A DNA stretch of 14,922 nt from Thermoproteota archaeon (GTDB lineage: Archaea; Thermoproteota; Thermoprotei; Thermoproteales; Thermocladiaceae): assembly GCA_013153895.1 (NCBI GenBank), contig JAADDN010000129.1, positions 1 through 14,922 on the forward strand. Direction: 5' to 3'. The position numbers were made by a program, and so were the translations under genes. Positions 1 to 7,581 of this stretch are shown here, piece by piece (the first letter of the stretch is position 1; each line of letters starts with the position of its first letter). The notes beneath the pieces were generated by a model that saw only the letters and a program-made list of their open reading frames with translations, was not told the origin of the DNA and made no database searches.

Positions 1-724
1 TTATTGGTATGCCTATGGTGTTTGCTAGTATAGTTATCTTAGCTGCAGCATCAATACCTTCAAGATCTAGTGCTGGATTAGCCTCCATTACGCCTATTCT
101 CCTCGCTTCATCTATAGCCTGACTTAGAGATAGTCCATCATAGAAGACTCTTGAGAGGATGTAGTTTGTTGTTGCATTAACTATACCTTCAATCTTCAAG
201 ATCTTGTGAGCTGCTAAGTGACGTAGAACATCTATGATAGGAACACCTCCAAACACTGTAGCTCTATAACCTAAGACTGCTCCTCTAGAACGAGCTAGAG
301 ATATCAAATATGTGAACTTCAGTACGAGGGGAGCCTTATTAGCAGTAACAACATTTACACCTCTCTTTAATGCAGCTGTAATATATGATAGACCTGGCTC
401 TCCATTCTCATAGTTAGCTGGTGTAACATCAACAAGAAAGTCAGGAACTGTCTCATCAAGAACATCTTCAACATCATGCCTAACCTCGCCAATACAGGAT
501 CTTGCTAGTCCACCTCTAGGAACATTAAGCATCTTCTCAAGATCATTATTAGTAAATCCTTCAGGATTTATTACAAACCCACTTGAGTCAGCTACACCAA
601 CAATAACAATATCTAGACCATACCTCTCCCTTATCATAGAATCCTTCTCAAGTATGAGCTTAACGAAACTTCTCCCAACATTACCGAAGCCTGCTAACAC
701 TACTCTACATGGTCTTGTTGGCAC
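1..724 (-). CDS. hom: Homoserine dehydrogenase, partial (C-terminus beyond window)
   Basis: Reduces aspartate semialdehyde to homoserine with NAD(P)H in threonine/methionine synthesis; cytosolic. The 241 visible residues hold the N-terminal Rossmann motif GFGNVG (about 12-17), the nucleotide/substrate-side VTANKAP (126-132), GIVNATTNYILS (about 170-181), and the signature EANPALDLEGIDAAAK, whose D215 and K219 have the spacing of the catalytic Asp/Lys pair known in the family. There is no N-terminal kinase or ACT domain, so this is the monofunctional type. The start is taken as GTG at 724, just before the Rossmann beta strand; no Shine-Dalgarno sequence precedes it, but a TATA-like box lies 26 bp upstream, fitting a leaderless message. 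Frame is open to the window edge. Family assignment is firm; only the 3' end is missing. Confidence 0.95.
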   Translation of the reverse strand, partial: MPTRPCRVVLAGFGNVGRSFVKLILEKDSMIRERYGLDIVIVGVADSSGFVINPEGFTNNDLEKMLNVPRGGLARSCIGEVRHDVEDVLDETVPDFLVDVTPANYENGEPGLSYITAALKRGVNVVTANKAPLVLKFTYLISLARSRGAVLGYRATVFGGVPIIDVLRHLAAHKILKIEGIVNATTNYILSRVFYDGLSLSQAIDEARRIGVMEANPALDLEGIDAAAKITILANTIGIPI

Positions 725-745
725 GTTGCTTAACTGTGAGGAGAG

Positions 746-755
746 AATAAATAAG
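746..755 (-). promoter_or_regulatory. TATA-like box of the homoserine dehydrogenase gene
   Basis: On the minus strand this reads CTTATTTATT, centred about 26 bp before the GTG at 724. This is the expected TATA-to-start spacing for an archaeal promoter whose transcript begins at or next to the start codon. Inferred from sequence and spacing only. Confidence 0.5.
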
Positions 756-786
756 TATTATTGGATCGGTTCTCGGTTTGTTTTTG

Positions 787-885
787 TGGCGGGCCCGCCG
801 GGATTTGAACCCGGGACCTACGGGTCTCTCCTCCCTTTAGCGGGATTAAGAGCCCGCCGCTCTATCCAGGCTGAGCTACGGGCCC
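787..885 (-). tRNA. tRNA-Lys (anticodon CUU), intron-containing, CCA encoded
   Basis: Full cloverleaf on the minus strand. The acceptor stem pairs GGGCCCG (885-879) with CGGGCCC (797-791), discriminator G at 790, and CCA encoded at 789-787. The D arm is GCTC/GAGC, the anticodon stem GCGGG/CCCGT, and the T arm CCGGG-TTCAAAT-CCCGG. The anticodon CTT is at 850-848, identifying lysine. A 21-nt intron splits the anticodon loop after the base 3' of the anticodon (position 37/38). Removal leaves a 75-nt body plus CCA with a normal 7-nt loop, CTCTTAA. The gene lies between homoserine dehydrogenase (same strand) and the divergently transcribed protease. No T-run follows the 3' end on the transcribed strand. 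Confidence 0.97.
826..846 (-). other. Archaeal tRNA intron (37/38) with bulge-helix-bulge
   Basis: The 21-nt insert can be folded exactly as the substrate of the archaeal splicing endonuclease. The 5' bulge is T36-A37 plus the first intron base. The central 4-bp helix pairs CTCT (positions 32-35) with intron GGAG. The 3' bulge is AG plus A38. The intron is closed by TCCC/GGGA with a GCTAAA loop. Both 3-nt bulges and the 4-bp helix match the canonical hBHBh' form, so the boundaries are well supported. Confidence 0.93.
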
Positions 886-916
886 TCTCAGCGACCGTTC
901 TTTTAGTATCGGCATG

Positions 917-926
917 GTTTTATAAA
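917..926 (-). promoter_or_regulatory. Probable TATA box of tRNA-Lys
   Basis: Minus-strand TTTATAAAAC sits about 36 bp before the mature tRNA 5' end, which would give a primary transcript with roughly a 10-nt 5' leader for RNase P to remove. The surrounding GGTTTTATAAACC is nearly palindromic, so orientation is not decided by the box itself. Confidence 0.5.
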
Positions 927-956
927 CCTTACTCTCTGTAATCATGTTACAGTTGG

Positions 957-965
957 GTTAATAAG
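957..965 (+). promoter_or_regulatory. TATA-like box of the membrane protease gene
   Basis: GTTAATAAG is centred about 28 bp upstream of the GTG at 989, and no Shine-Dalgarno sequence is seen before that start. Together these suggest a leaderless transcript. Inference from spacing. Confidence 0.4.
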
Positions 966-988
966 TGTTCTAGAAGTGTTACAGGACT

Positions 989-1873
989 GTGGCTGGTGAG
1001 CTGATAGCGTTTCTTAACCAGCTTGCTGGGCTACTATTCTTTCTATTCATAATACTGCTGTTCCTAGAGCCAACAATGAGGTTCAGAGCACTTCAGCTTG
1101 CTAGACTGAGAATTCTTCAAGAGATGGAGATGAAGTATGGATGGAGAGTTATAACTCTCATACATAGAGAGGAATGTATAAGATTCTTTGGAATACCCAT
1201 ATACAGGTACATAGATATCGAGGACTCAGAAGCAATAATCAGAGCTATAAGAAGTACACCACCTGAAAAACCAATAGCACTGATACTTCACACGCCTGGT
1301 GGACTTGTCCTTGCTGCAATGCAGATAGCAATGGCATTAAAGAGACATCCAGGTAAGAAGATAGTTATAGTACCACACTATGCTATGAGCGGTGGAACAC
1401 TGATAGCACTTGCAGCAGATGAGATAAAGATGGATCCAAACGCAGTTCTAGGACCACTAGATCCACAGTTAGCGTTTAAGGGTCAGATGGTTCCTGCACC
1501 AAGCATAATAAAGGTAGCTAAGATAAAGGGTGATCAGGCTAGTGATGAGACATTAATAATGGCTGATGTTGCTCAGAAAGCTCTAAGAGAGGTACAGGAG
1601 TTCATAGTGTACTTACTAGAAGACAAGCTTGGTAGAGCTAGAGCAGAATATGTAGCTAGATTACTAACAGAAGGAAACTGGACGCATGACTATCCAATAA
1701 CCTTCGAGAAAGCTAGAGAACTAGGATTACCAGTAACAGATGATGTACCACCTGAAGTATATAAGCTCATGGAGCTCTATCCACAGGCAGGAATGAATAG
1801 ACCTGGAGTAGAGTACATACCATACCCCGTCATACCTCAGAGAAGAAGAAGTCAAGAAGTTAGGCAACAGTAA
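989..1873 (+). CDS. Membrane-anchored SDH/ClpP-class serine protease
   Basis: A 294-aa protein of the archaeal SDH (serine dehydrogenase proteinase-like, ClpP/crotonase fold) family. Residues about 10-27 form one hydrophobic segment, probably an N-terminal membrane anchor. The protease domain follows: HTPGG (101-105), typical of the oxyanion/glycine loop, then YAMSGGT (131-137), in which S134 is the likely nucleophile, and LGPLDPQ (154-160). The general base cannot be assigned from sequence; a Lys downstream (for example K197) is possible, as in SppA-like enzymes. The GTG start at 989 sits directly before the anchor and fits the leaderless promoter. The C-terminal tail is rich in Pro and Arg. 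The likely role is membrane-associated proteolysis or protein quality control. The gene is monocistronic and ends one base from the convergent cobN stop codon. Confidence 0.85.
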   Translation: MAGELIAFLNQLAGLLFFLFIILLFLEPTMRFRALQLARLRILQEMEMKYGWRVITLIHREECIRFFGIPIYRYIDIEDSEAIIRAIRSTPPEKPIALILHTPGGLVLAAMQIAMALKRHPGKKIVIVPHYAMSGGTLIALAADEIKMDPNAVLGPLDPQLAFKGQMVPAPSIIKVAKIKGDQASDETLIMADVAQKALREVQEFIVYLLEDKLGRARAEYVARLLTEGNWTHDYPITFEKARELGLPVTDDVPPEVYKLMELYPQAGMNRPGVEYIPYPVIPQRRRSQEVRQQ

Positions 1874-1874
1874 G

Positions 1875-4800
1875 CTAGCTCCTCTCTTCAATAACTCTCT
1901 CAACATTCTCAGCTTCTCTCCTCAACTTTTCAATAATTTCTTCAGAAGCTTTCCATAGTCCTCTAACATGTGCTTCATATAGTCTCTCAATAATCTTCTT
2001 ATAAGCATAGATATTATTATTTAGAAACTTCTCACGGATCTGCTCATTCTCTACATATGTTTCAAATATCTTATTGAACACCCAGTCAGGAACTTCACCA
2101 CTTGTTGCTGCTAGACCAAGCACATACTCTACCCTATTAGCAATCTCTCTACAACCATCATAACCATGACTTAACATTGCGTTTATCCACTTAGGATTTA
2201 GTAATCTCGTACGTACAGAGTCCTCTATGGCTTGTCTAATATCTTTTATTTCTGGTCTCTCTAGAGTAGTATCTATCCAGTAAGTATCAACTTTAGAACC
2301 CTTCAATTCCTCGACACTCATCTTAAGTCCACCTAGAAACTCATAATAATGATCTAGATCTGTAATATCGTACTCATGTGCATAACGGACTTGTGAAACT
2401 ATGTCTGTTCTCGAGAGTAGATGCTTAAATAGGTCCTCTATTCTACTAGACCTACCTTGATCATCATATGCATGCGACATATCATCAATATATAGTCTAT
2501 ATAGGTCTCTCCTATCCTTCCAGTTTCCTGATTCTATAGCATCTACTATCCTAGTATTATATGCACCCTCCTTAGGTCCAAATATTCTCAATAGAGCCTT
2601 CTCGCCAAGCTCGCTGACCTTCTCTAAGTAGTGTTTTCTTACAAAATTCATTTCAGGAGGTTCATCTAATTTTGCTACTAAAGCTACAGCTCTATTAATT
2701 AATTGTATAAGATTTGGAAATGTGTCTCTAAATATTCCACATATTGTTACTAGAACATCTATTCTAGGTCTCTTCAATTCTTCTAGAGGAATAACCTCGA
2801 GATCCCACTGCCATGGTCCATATTTTCTCACAAGTCTAACACCTAGTAGATGAAGTATCTGACCAACAGTCTCTCCTCTTGTTCCCATGGTCTCGAATCC
2901 CCATAATACTACTGCAACAGTCTCAGGATATTTACCATGCTTCTCATAGTACATTTTTATTAGTTGATCAGCAATCTTAACTCCTCTGAGATAGGCAGCC
3001 TTGCTAGGTATGAGACGTGGATCAAAAGCATAACCATGAGAACCTGTAGGAAATATCTCAGGACTTCTTATAGGATCACCAGCTATTCTTGGAGTAATGT
3101 AAGCTCCTTCAAGAGCTCTAAGAAGACTTTCAATTTCATTACTCATCCTCACCCTACTATAAATATCATGTAAGTATTCTAGAACCTCCTTACATCTGCT
3201 TCTCACGTTCTTAGGAACCTTAGAGAGAGCCTCCTCAATCCCGCTCGTAACTAACGTCCTTATGATATCTCTACACAAGTTCTCAACCTCTCTGTAAATA
3301 TCTGATAATCTTCTACTATTAACAACCTTATGAGGACACTCTAAGACATCGTCATAAGATATGTTGTATAGACCTTCAATAAGTACACGATAGAGCGATG
3401 GAACCTCCCTATCATACCTAGACACTAGTAGAAGATACTCGACTACATCATCAATAGACCAGGACTCGCCTAAAATATGTAGTCCTTTAGGAATTATGCT
3501 TCTCCTAAGTTTGAAAAGTTTATCATGAAGTTCTTCAATATCTTTAAAATCAATATTAAGTTTCTCACATTTCTCACGAATAAGCTTCAGAATAGTTTCA
3601 CAACGTGATGGATCCTGTACTTTAGCTTCTTCATACTCATGAAGAAGTTCTTCAAGCTCCATATAATCACCATATAGTTCAGATATGGTGAATGGAGGAG
3701 TCATATGAGTAATAGTGTATGCATACCCTCTCCTCTTAGCTATAGTCATCTCTGAAGGATTAGTAACATGATAAACATATACATGAGGAACATCACCAAT
3801 AAGAATATCGGGGAAGCATCTAGATGATAATCCAACTTCTTTACCTGGCATAAATTCTAGAGTACCATGAGTACCTAAGTGAACTATTACATCAGCCTTA
3901 AACACCTCTCTAACATATAGGTAGAAGAGAATATACTGCCAATGTGGTGGTAAATCCTTAGAATGATACACCTTCTCAGGATCCTCATGAACTCCTCTAC
4001 TTGGTTGAACACCAATAAACACATTACCTATAACTATGCCAGGAATCAGTATATTACCATCTTCAACATTTATGGAAAACTTCTCTAAAGGTCCCCAAAC
4101 CTCTTCAATCTTCTTAACAACATCTTCAGGAACATTCTCCTCTATAAGTCTCTTAGCTTCATCAATACTCAATCTTAAACACTCTCTCCTAGAAATACTT
4201 TCAGGAGAGTTTAACCTACCTTCCTCAACAATCTTTCTAATAAGCTCATCTTTAGACAATACATCCACATTATAACTCCTCTCCTTAAGAGCCTTCAATA
4301 TTCTCTCAAGACTTCCAAAAACATCTAAATATGATGCACTTCCAACATTATCCTCACCTGGAGGATAATTATATATTATTATTGCAACCTTCTTCTGAGA
4401 ATTCTCTTTCCTTCTCAACCTCACCCATCTTTCAACTCTCTTAACCTTCCTCTCCAACCTATCATCAATCACTATTATACTCTTCCTATCATCATCACTC
4501 AACCCTGCAGATGGTATCGGCTCCATAGAACCATCAATCTCTGGAAGAGCAACACCAGTAATGACCTCTATAGGAGCAATTCCTCGAGGATCCTGCAACC
4601 ATTTTGAGACCTCTCTCATATACATTATCAATCCATTAATAAGAAGCACATTATTACTAGATAGTAGATCCCAGGTAGGTTCTGAAGGTCCACCATAAGG
4701 TCCACCATTAATCCTAAACCATTGCAAATTAATTAAAACATCAGGAGCTTTAATATTAAACACGTTCTTAAGAAAATCAACCTGCCTAGTTAAGTCAAAT

Positions 4801-5597
4801 GATCCTCCACCAACAAGTATGATAGGTACAAAATTAATATTCTTAAAATACTCATACAATCTCTCAGCAACAGGTCTACACTGTTCAAAATGCATACCTG
4901 AGAAAGTTAATATACCTATAACAGGAACATCCTTACTAACATTCTCAAGAATTTTTAAGTAATCTCTAGTGAAGATCTTGTCTTCTGGAATATATATTGT
5001 AAATGATGGATAGTCATCTGAAGGTTCTTCATAACTTATATTCTTAAAGTTTAAATATTCTCTTAATATCATCTTTATAAGATTCTCAAGATTTCTCTGA
5101 GTACCATATGTCCAATATTTGACAGCTTTAACATAATTATTAAAATCTTTTAAAGAACCTAGTGGTATTACTTTACTAATCTTTTCAAGCATTGTGAGAA
5201 CTTTCTCAATACTTGAGACATCTATGAAATCAGTATCAAAGTCCTGCTCTCTAATCTTCTTAACTATATCATCACCTTTCAACTTTCCTAATCTCAGAAA
5301 CTTAAGTAGATAGTTGCTACCTACTACTAGTGGGATCACGATCTTGCCTTTCTCGATGACCTTAGGTTCTATTTCTCTAACGAACTTGCTCGATGGTGTT
5401 CTAATATCTATTAAAATTATGTCTGAACTCTCTAAATCTTCTATCAATTTCTTAACTTTCTCATCATCTTCATCTAGCTCATGAGTATAATATATCTTTA
5501 TACTTAGATCAATATTATTTTCTTTCTTAATCTTCTCTACTGCATCTATGAGTGGTCCAAGGCTCGTTCTTGTGGATATTACTAATATCTTGATCAT
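1875..5597 (-). CDS. cobN: CobN/ChlH-type metal chelatase large subunit
   Basis: A 1240-aa protein of the cobaltochelatase CobN / Mg-chelatase H family, the tetrapyrrole-binding subunit of ATP-dependent Co or Mg insertion. It is full length for the family (about 1200-1300 aa). Conserved blocks: GILTFSGMHF and YGGP near 228-303; GNVFIGVQPSRG (524-535); LPPHWQYILFYLY; VHLGTHGTLEFMPGKEVGLS (572-591), with H573 and H577 in the porphyrin/metal region; THMTPP (630-635); then LWGFETMGTRGETVGQ, LEVIPLEELKRPRIDV, YAHEYDITDLDHYYEF, NPKWINAMLSHGYDG and TSGEVPDWV. No signal peptide or membrane segment is evident. It is the last gene of the AOR-hypD operon. No ChlI/ChlD or CobS/CobT motor subunits lie in the window, and sequence alone does not choose between cobalt, magnesium or another metal. 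Confidence 0.93.
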   Translation of the reverse strand: MIKILVISTRTSLGPLIDAVEKIKKENNIDLSIKIYYTHELDEDDEKVKKLIEDLESSDIILIDIRTPSSKFVREIEPKVIEKGKIVIPLVVGSNYLLKFLRLGKLKGDDIVKKIREQDFDTDFIDVSSIEKVLTMLEKISKVIPLGSLKDFNNYVKAVKYWTYGTQRNLENLIKMILREYLNFKNISYEEPSDDYPSFTIYIPEDKIFTRDYLKILENVSKDVPVIGILTFSGMHFEQCRPVAERLYEYFKNINFVPIILVGGGSFDLTRQVDFLKNVFNIKAPDVLINLQWFRINGGPYGGPSEPTWDLLSSNNVLLINGLIMYMREVSKWLQDPRGIAPIEVITGVALPEIDGSMEPIPSAGLSDDDRKSIIVIDDRLERKVKRVERWVRLRRKENSQKKVAIIIYNYPPGEDNVGSASYLDVFGSLERILKALKERSYNVDVLSKDELIRKIVEEGRLNSPESISRRECLRLSIDEAKRLIEENVPEDVVKKIEEVWGPLEKFSINVEDGNILIPGIVIGNVFIGVQPSRGVHEDPEKVYHSKDLPPHWQYILFYLYVREVFKADVIVHLGTHGTLEFMPGKEVGLSSRCFPDILIGDVPHVYVYHVTNPSEMTIAKRRGYAYTITHMTPPFTISELYGDYMELEELLHEYEEAKVQDPSRCETILKLIREKCEKLNIDFKDIEELHDKLFKLRRSIIPKGLHILGESWSIDDVVEYLLLVSRYDREVPSLYRVLIEGLYNISYDDVLECPHKVVNSRRLSDIYREVENLCRDIIRTLVTSGIEEALSKVPKNVRSRCKEVLEYLHDIYSRVRMSNEIESLLRALEGAYITPRIAGDPIRSPEIFPTGSHGYAFDPRLIPSKAAYLRGVKIADQLIKMYYEKHGKYPETVAVVLWGFETMGTRGETVGQILHLLGVRLVRKYGPWQWDLEVIPLEELKRPRIDVLVTICGIFRDTFPNLIQLINRAVALVAKLDEPPEMNFVRKHYLEKVSELGEKALLRIFGPKEGAYNTRIVDAIESGNWKDRRDLYRLYIDDMSHAYDDQGRSSRIEDLFKHLLSRTDIVSQVRYAHEYDITDLDHYYEFLGGLKMSVEELKGSKVDTYWIDTTLERPEIKDIRQAIEDSVRTRLLNPKWINAMLSHGYDGCREIANRVEYVLGLAATSGEVPDWVFNKIFETYVENEQIREKFLNNNIYAYKKIIERLYEAHVRGLWKASEEIIEKLRREAENVERVIEERS

Positions 5598-5622
5598 GTA
5601 ATACTTAGCTTCTTAACAGAGC

Positions 5623-6357
5623 TTATGACTGTTTCTGTTGTAATACTCTCTGATAAATCCATATATTATCTCTACCAAGTCTAGCTATGTACTGAGAGTT
5701 AGCTGGTACTTGAGCTCTCCTAAATAGATTTATAACCTTCTTAACATTTGGATAATCTTCTAGTTCAGGTTCTACATAGAGTATTGCTAACAGACCATTA
5801 GATCTCGTATAGATGTTTATTTTCTCTCTAGTTATTATCGTCATATAAATATTTATACAACAGTCTCTCACCTGTGCTATAGATATTGTAACATGTTTAG
5901 GTGTTATATTCTTCTCATATATATAATCTCCAAGAAGTTCAATAGTCTTCTCAAGAGTGTACTCTCCCTCACTATCATATATGTTAGCTATGAGCTCTGT
6001 TAGAGCTATGTCTGGTCTTGGTTCACCTATTTCTATACCTTTCTCAAGCATTATATTATAAATCATGTGATAAGTTATCAAGCCTTTATATGTTAGACAT
6101 AATGTACAGTCTATACAGGGTCTATATGTCATGTAAGAATCTGATAAGATAAGCATTATATCACTACTATATTTTTCTAGGATCTTTAACTGAGTTATCA
6201 ATTTCTCCTTAATATCTATACTAGATCTCACATATGTTAACTCCTCAACAAATTTCTCACTTACAGCACCAATTAATGCTCCGCCACTCGTTATTGGTAT
6301 ATCTTTAACAAGATCTACTAGGTCATGTATGTTTTTTGCTCTTGCACATATTATCAT
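5623..6357 (-). CDS. Unrecognised 244-aa CxxCxxC protein of the AOR-hypD-cobN operon
   Basis: No family is recognised. The start ATG immediately follows the hypD stop (TAGATG), and the stop lies 25 nt before cobN, so it is surely expressed with both. The protein is mixed alpha/beta and soluble-looking, without a signal peptide or clear membrane segment. Cysteines are clustered: C4, the CIDCTLC motif at 81-87 (C81, C84, C87), and adjacent C166-C167 in VRDCC. Together they could ligate an iron-sulfur cluster or another metal. An N-terminal stretch TSGGALIGA (23-31) is small-residue rich. Possible roles are a cofactor carrier, a scaffold working with HypD, or an adaptor replacing the missing chelatase partners; none is shown by the sequence. 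Its existence as a gene is firm because of coupling on both sides. Confidence 0.85.
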   Translation of the reverse strand: MIICARAKNIHDLVDLVKDIPITSGGALIGAVSEKFVEELTYVRSSIDIKEKLITQLKILEKYSSDIMLILSDSYMTYRPCIDCTLCLTYKGLITYHMIYNIMLEKGIEIGEPRPDIALTELIANIYDSEGEYTLEKTIELLGDYIYEKNITPKHVTISIAQVRDCCINIYMTIITREKINIYTRSNGLLAILYVEPELEDYPNVKKVINLFRRAQVPANSQYIARLGRDNIWIYQRVLQQKQS

Positions 6358-7581
6358 CTATATCCCTAGCTCTCTAGCTAACTCCTCTAATAATAATGTT
6401 GATCCATATCGAGCCCATATAGAGCAGGTTCCCTCGCTAGATACCATACAGGGACCAAGTGGTCTTGATGGTGTACAAGATTTAAGAAAGTGTGGACAAT
6501 CTGTAGGTTTTGCTAATCCTAGCATTATCTCACCACATTTACAACCTCCAGGAACATCTTTAGTCCAGGTAGTCTCATCAAGATCTTTAATACTTAACAT
6601 TCTAAATACGTCCCACCTAGAATACTCATCTCTCAAGTATAGTCCACTTTCAGGTATCTTTCCAATACCTCTCCAAAATGAGTCCTTAACCTTGAATACC
6701 TGTGCCATAAGTCTCTTAGCATATAAGTTTCCTGACCATGATACAGCTCTACTATACTCAATACAGACCTTGATATCCCCCGTCAATAATTGTCTAAGTA
6801 TCTCACATATAGATAAGAGTAGATCTACAGGTTCAAAACCTGAAACAACTACGGGAATCCTATACTTAACAGCTAGAAAATTCCAAGCTTCACCACCAAC
6901 GATCGTTGATACATGTCCTGGAGCTATAACTCCAAAAAGAGGTTCACTACCAAACTCCTCGAGAAGTCTCCTCCTACATATGTTTAATGTATATTCAGCA
7001 GCTGGTGGTGTCAGTCTTACAATACTCATAAAATACATCTTTTCAGGAACCTTACCCATCTTGAACATCTGTGCATATGCTGGAGCTATAGTTTCAAATC
7101 CTATACCTAGAAATATGCTGTTCTTAGGTTCATTACGAAGATGATTTATAGCTTCTAGAAAACTATACACTACGACAACATCTACTCCTCTAGCTTTAGC
7201 TTCTTCAAGACTTCTACATCCATTAACAGGTCTAACTACTGGAACCTTAAACGTGTCACCATAAGTATATATTCTGTAACCTTCAAATCCTAGTTTTATA
7301 CATTGTTCAACATAGTATGATGGTGTTATACAGACAGGACATCCAGGACCTGCCACTAACTCAATCTCTCTAGGAACTATGCTCCTGATACCATAATACA
7401 CCGTAGTCCATTCATGAGTACCACAGAAGTTCATTATACGTATCTTAACATCTTTACCATACTTATGCCTAAGCTTGTCTAATAGTTTATGAGATAGTTC
7501 TCTTATCCTAGATATTAGGCTAGTATTGTTCCTATATAGTTCCTCTATTTTTCTCAGTCTCTCCTGTATGTTTGAGGTCAC
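6358..7581 (-). CDS. hypD: HypD, Fe(CN)2CO cofactor assembly protein
   Basis: A 407-aa HypD-family iron-sulfur protein. With HypC, HypD is the scaffold on which the Fe(CN)2CO group of [NiFe]-hydrogenases is built. Hallmarks present are NFCGTHEW (C53, H56), GPGCPVCITP (C81, C84), GIGFETIAP (159-167), SGFEPVDLLLSI, and the C-terminal Fe-S region from C347 (CKCG) through DCPHF (C362), SCTP (C369) and GPCMVSSEGTC (C378, C386). All catalytic and cluster cysteines of the family appear intact, so it should be active. A N-terminal extension of about 40 residues is helical. The start is GTG at 7581, sharing GTGA with the stop of the AOR gene, with GAGGAG just upstream. No hypC, hypE, hypF, hypA/B or hydrogenase gene is in the window, which is unusual. 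Confidence 0.96.
   Translation of the reverse strand: MTSNIQERLRKIEELYRNNTSLISRIRELSHKLLDKLRHKYGKDVKIRIMNFCGTHEWTTVYYGIRSIVPREIELVAGPGCPVCITPSYYVEQCIKLGFEGYRIYTYGDTFKVPVVRPVNGCRSLEEAKARGVDVVVVYSFLEAINHLRNEPKNSIFLGIGFETIAPAYAQMFKMGKVPEKMYFMSIVRLTPPAAEYTLNICRRRLLEEFGSEPLFGVIAPGHVSTIVGGEAWNFLAVKYRIPVVVSGFEPVDLLLSICEILRQLLTGDIKVCIEYSRAVSWSGNLYAKRLMAQVFKVKDSFWRGIGKIPESGLYLRDEYSRWDVFRMLSIKDLDETTWTKDVPGGCKCGEIMLGLAKPTDCPHFLKSCTPSRPLGPCMVSSEGTCSIWARYGSTLLLEELARELGI

Noticed and set aside
916..928. Operator palindrome GGTTTTATAAACC between tRNA-Lys and the protease
   Set aside because: The symmetry is imperfect (13 bases with an extra T) and is explained by a TATA box plus flanking bases; nothing else marks it as a repressor site.
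654..941. 95-codon open frame on the plus strand
   Set aside because: Runs through the antisense of the tRNA-Lys gene (the translated GPPGFEPGT is the reverse of the T arm) and the start of homoserine dehydrogenase.
6329..7144. 271-codon open frame on the plus strand
   Set aside because: Lies wholly antisense to hypD and part of the 244-aa gene, whose motifs are unmistakable. The translation is low-complexity in Ser/Leu/Pro and matches nothing; it is a shadow of A-ending minus-strand codons.
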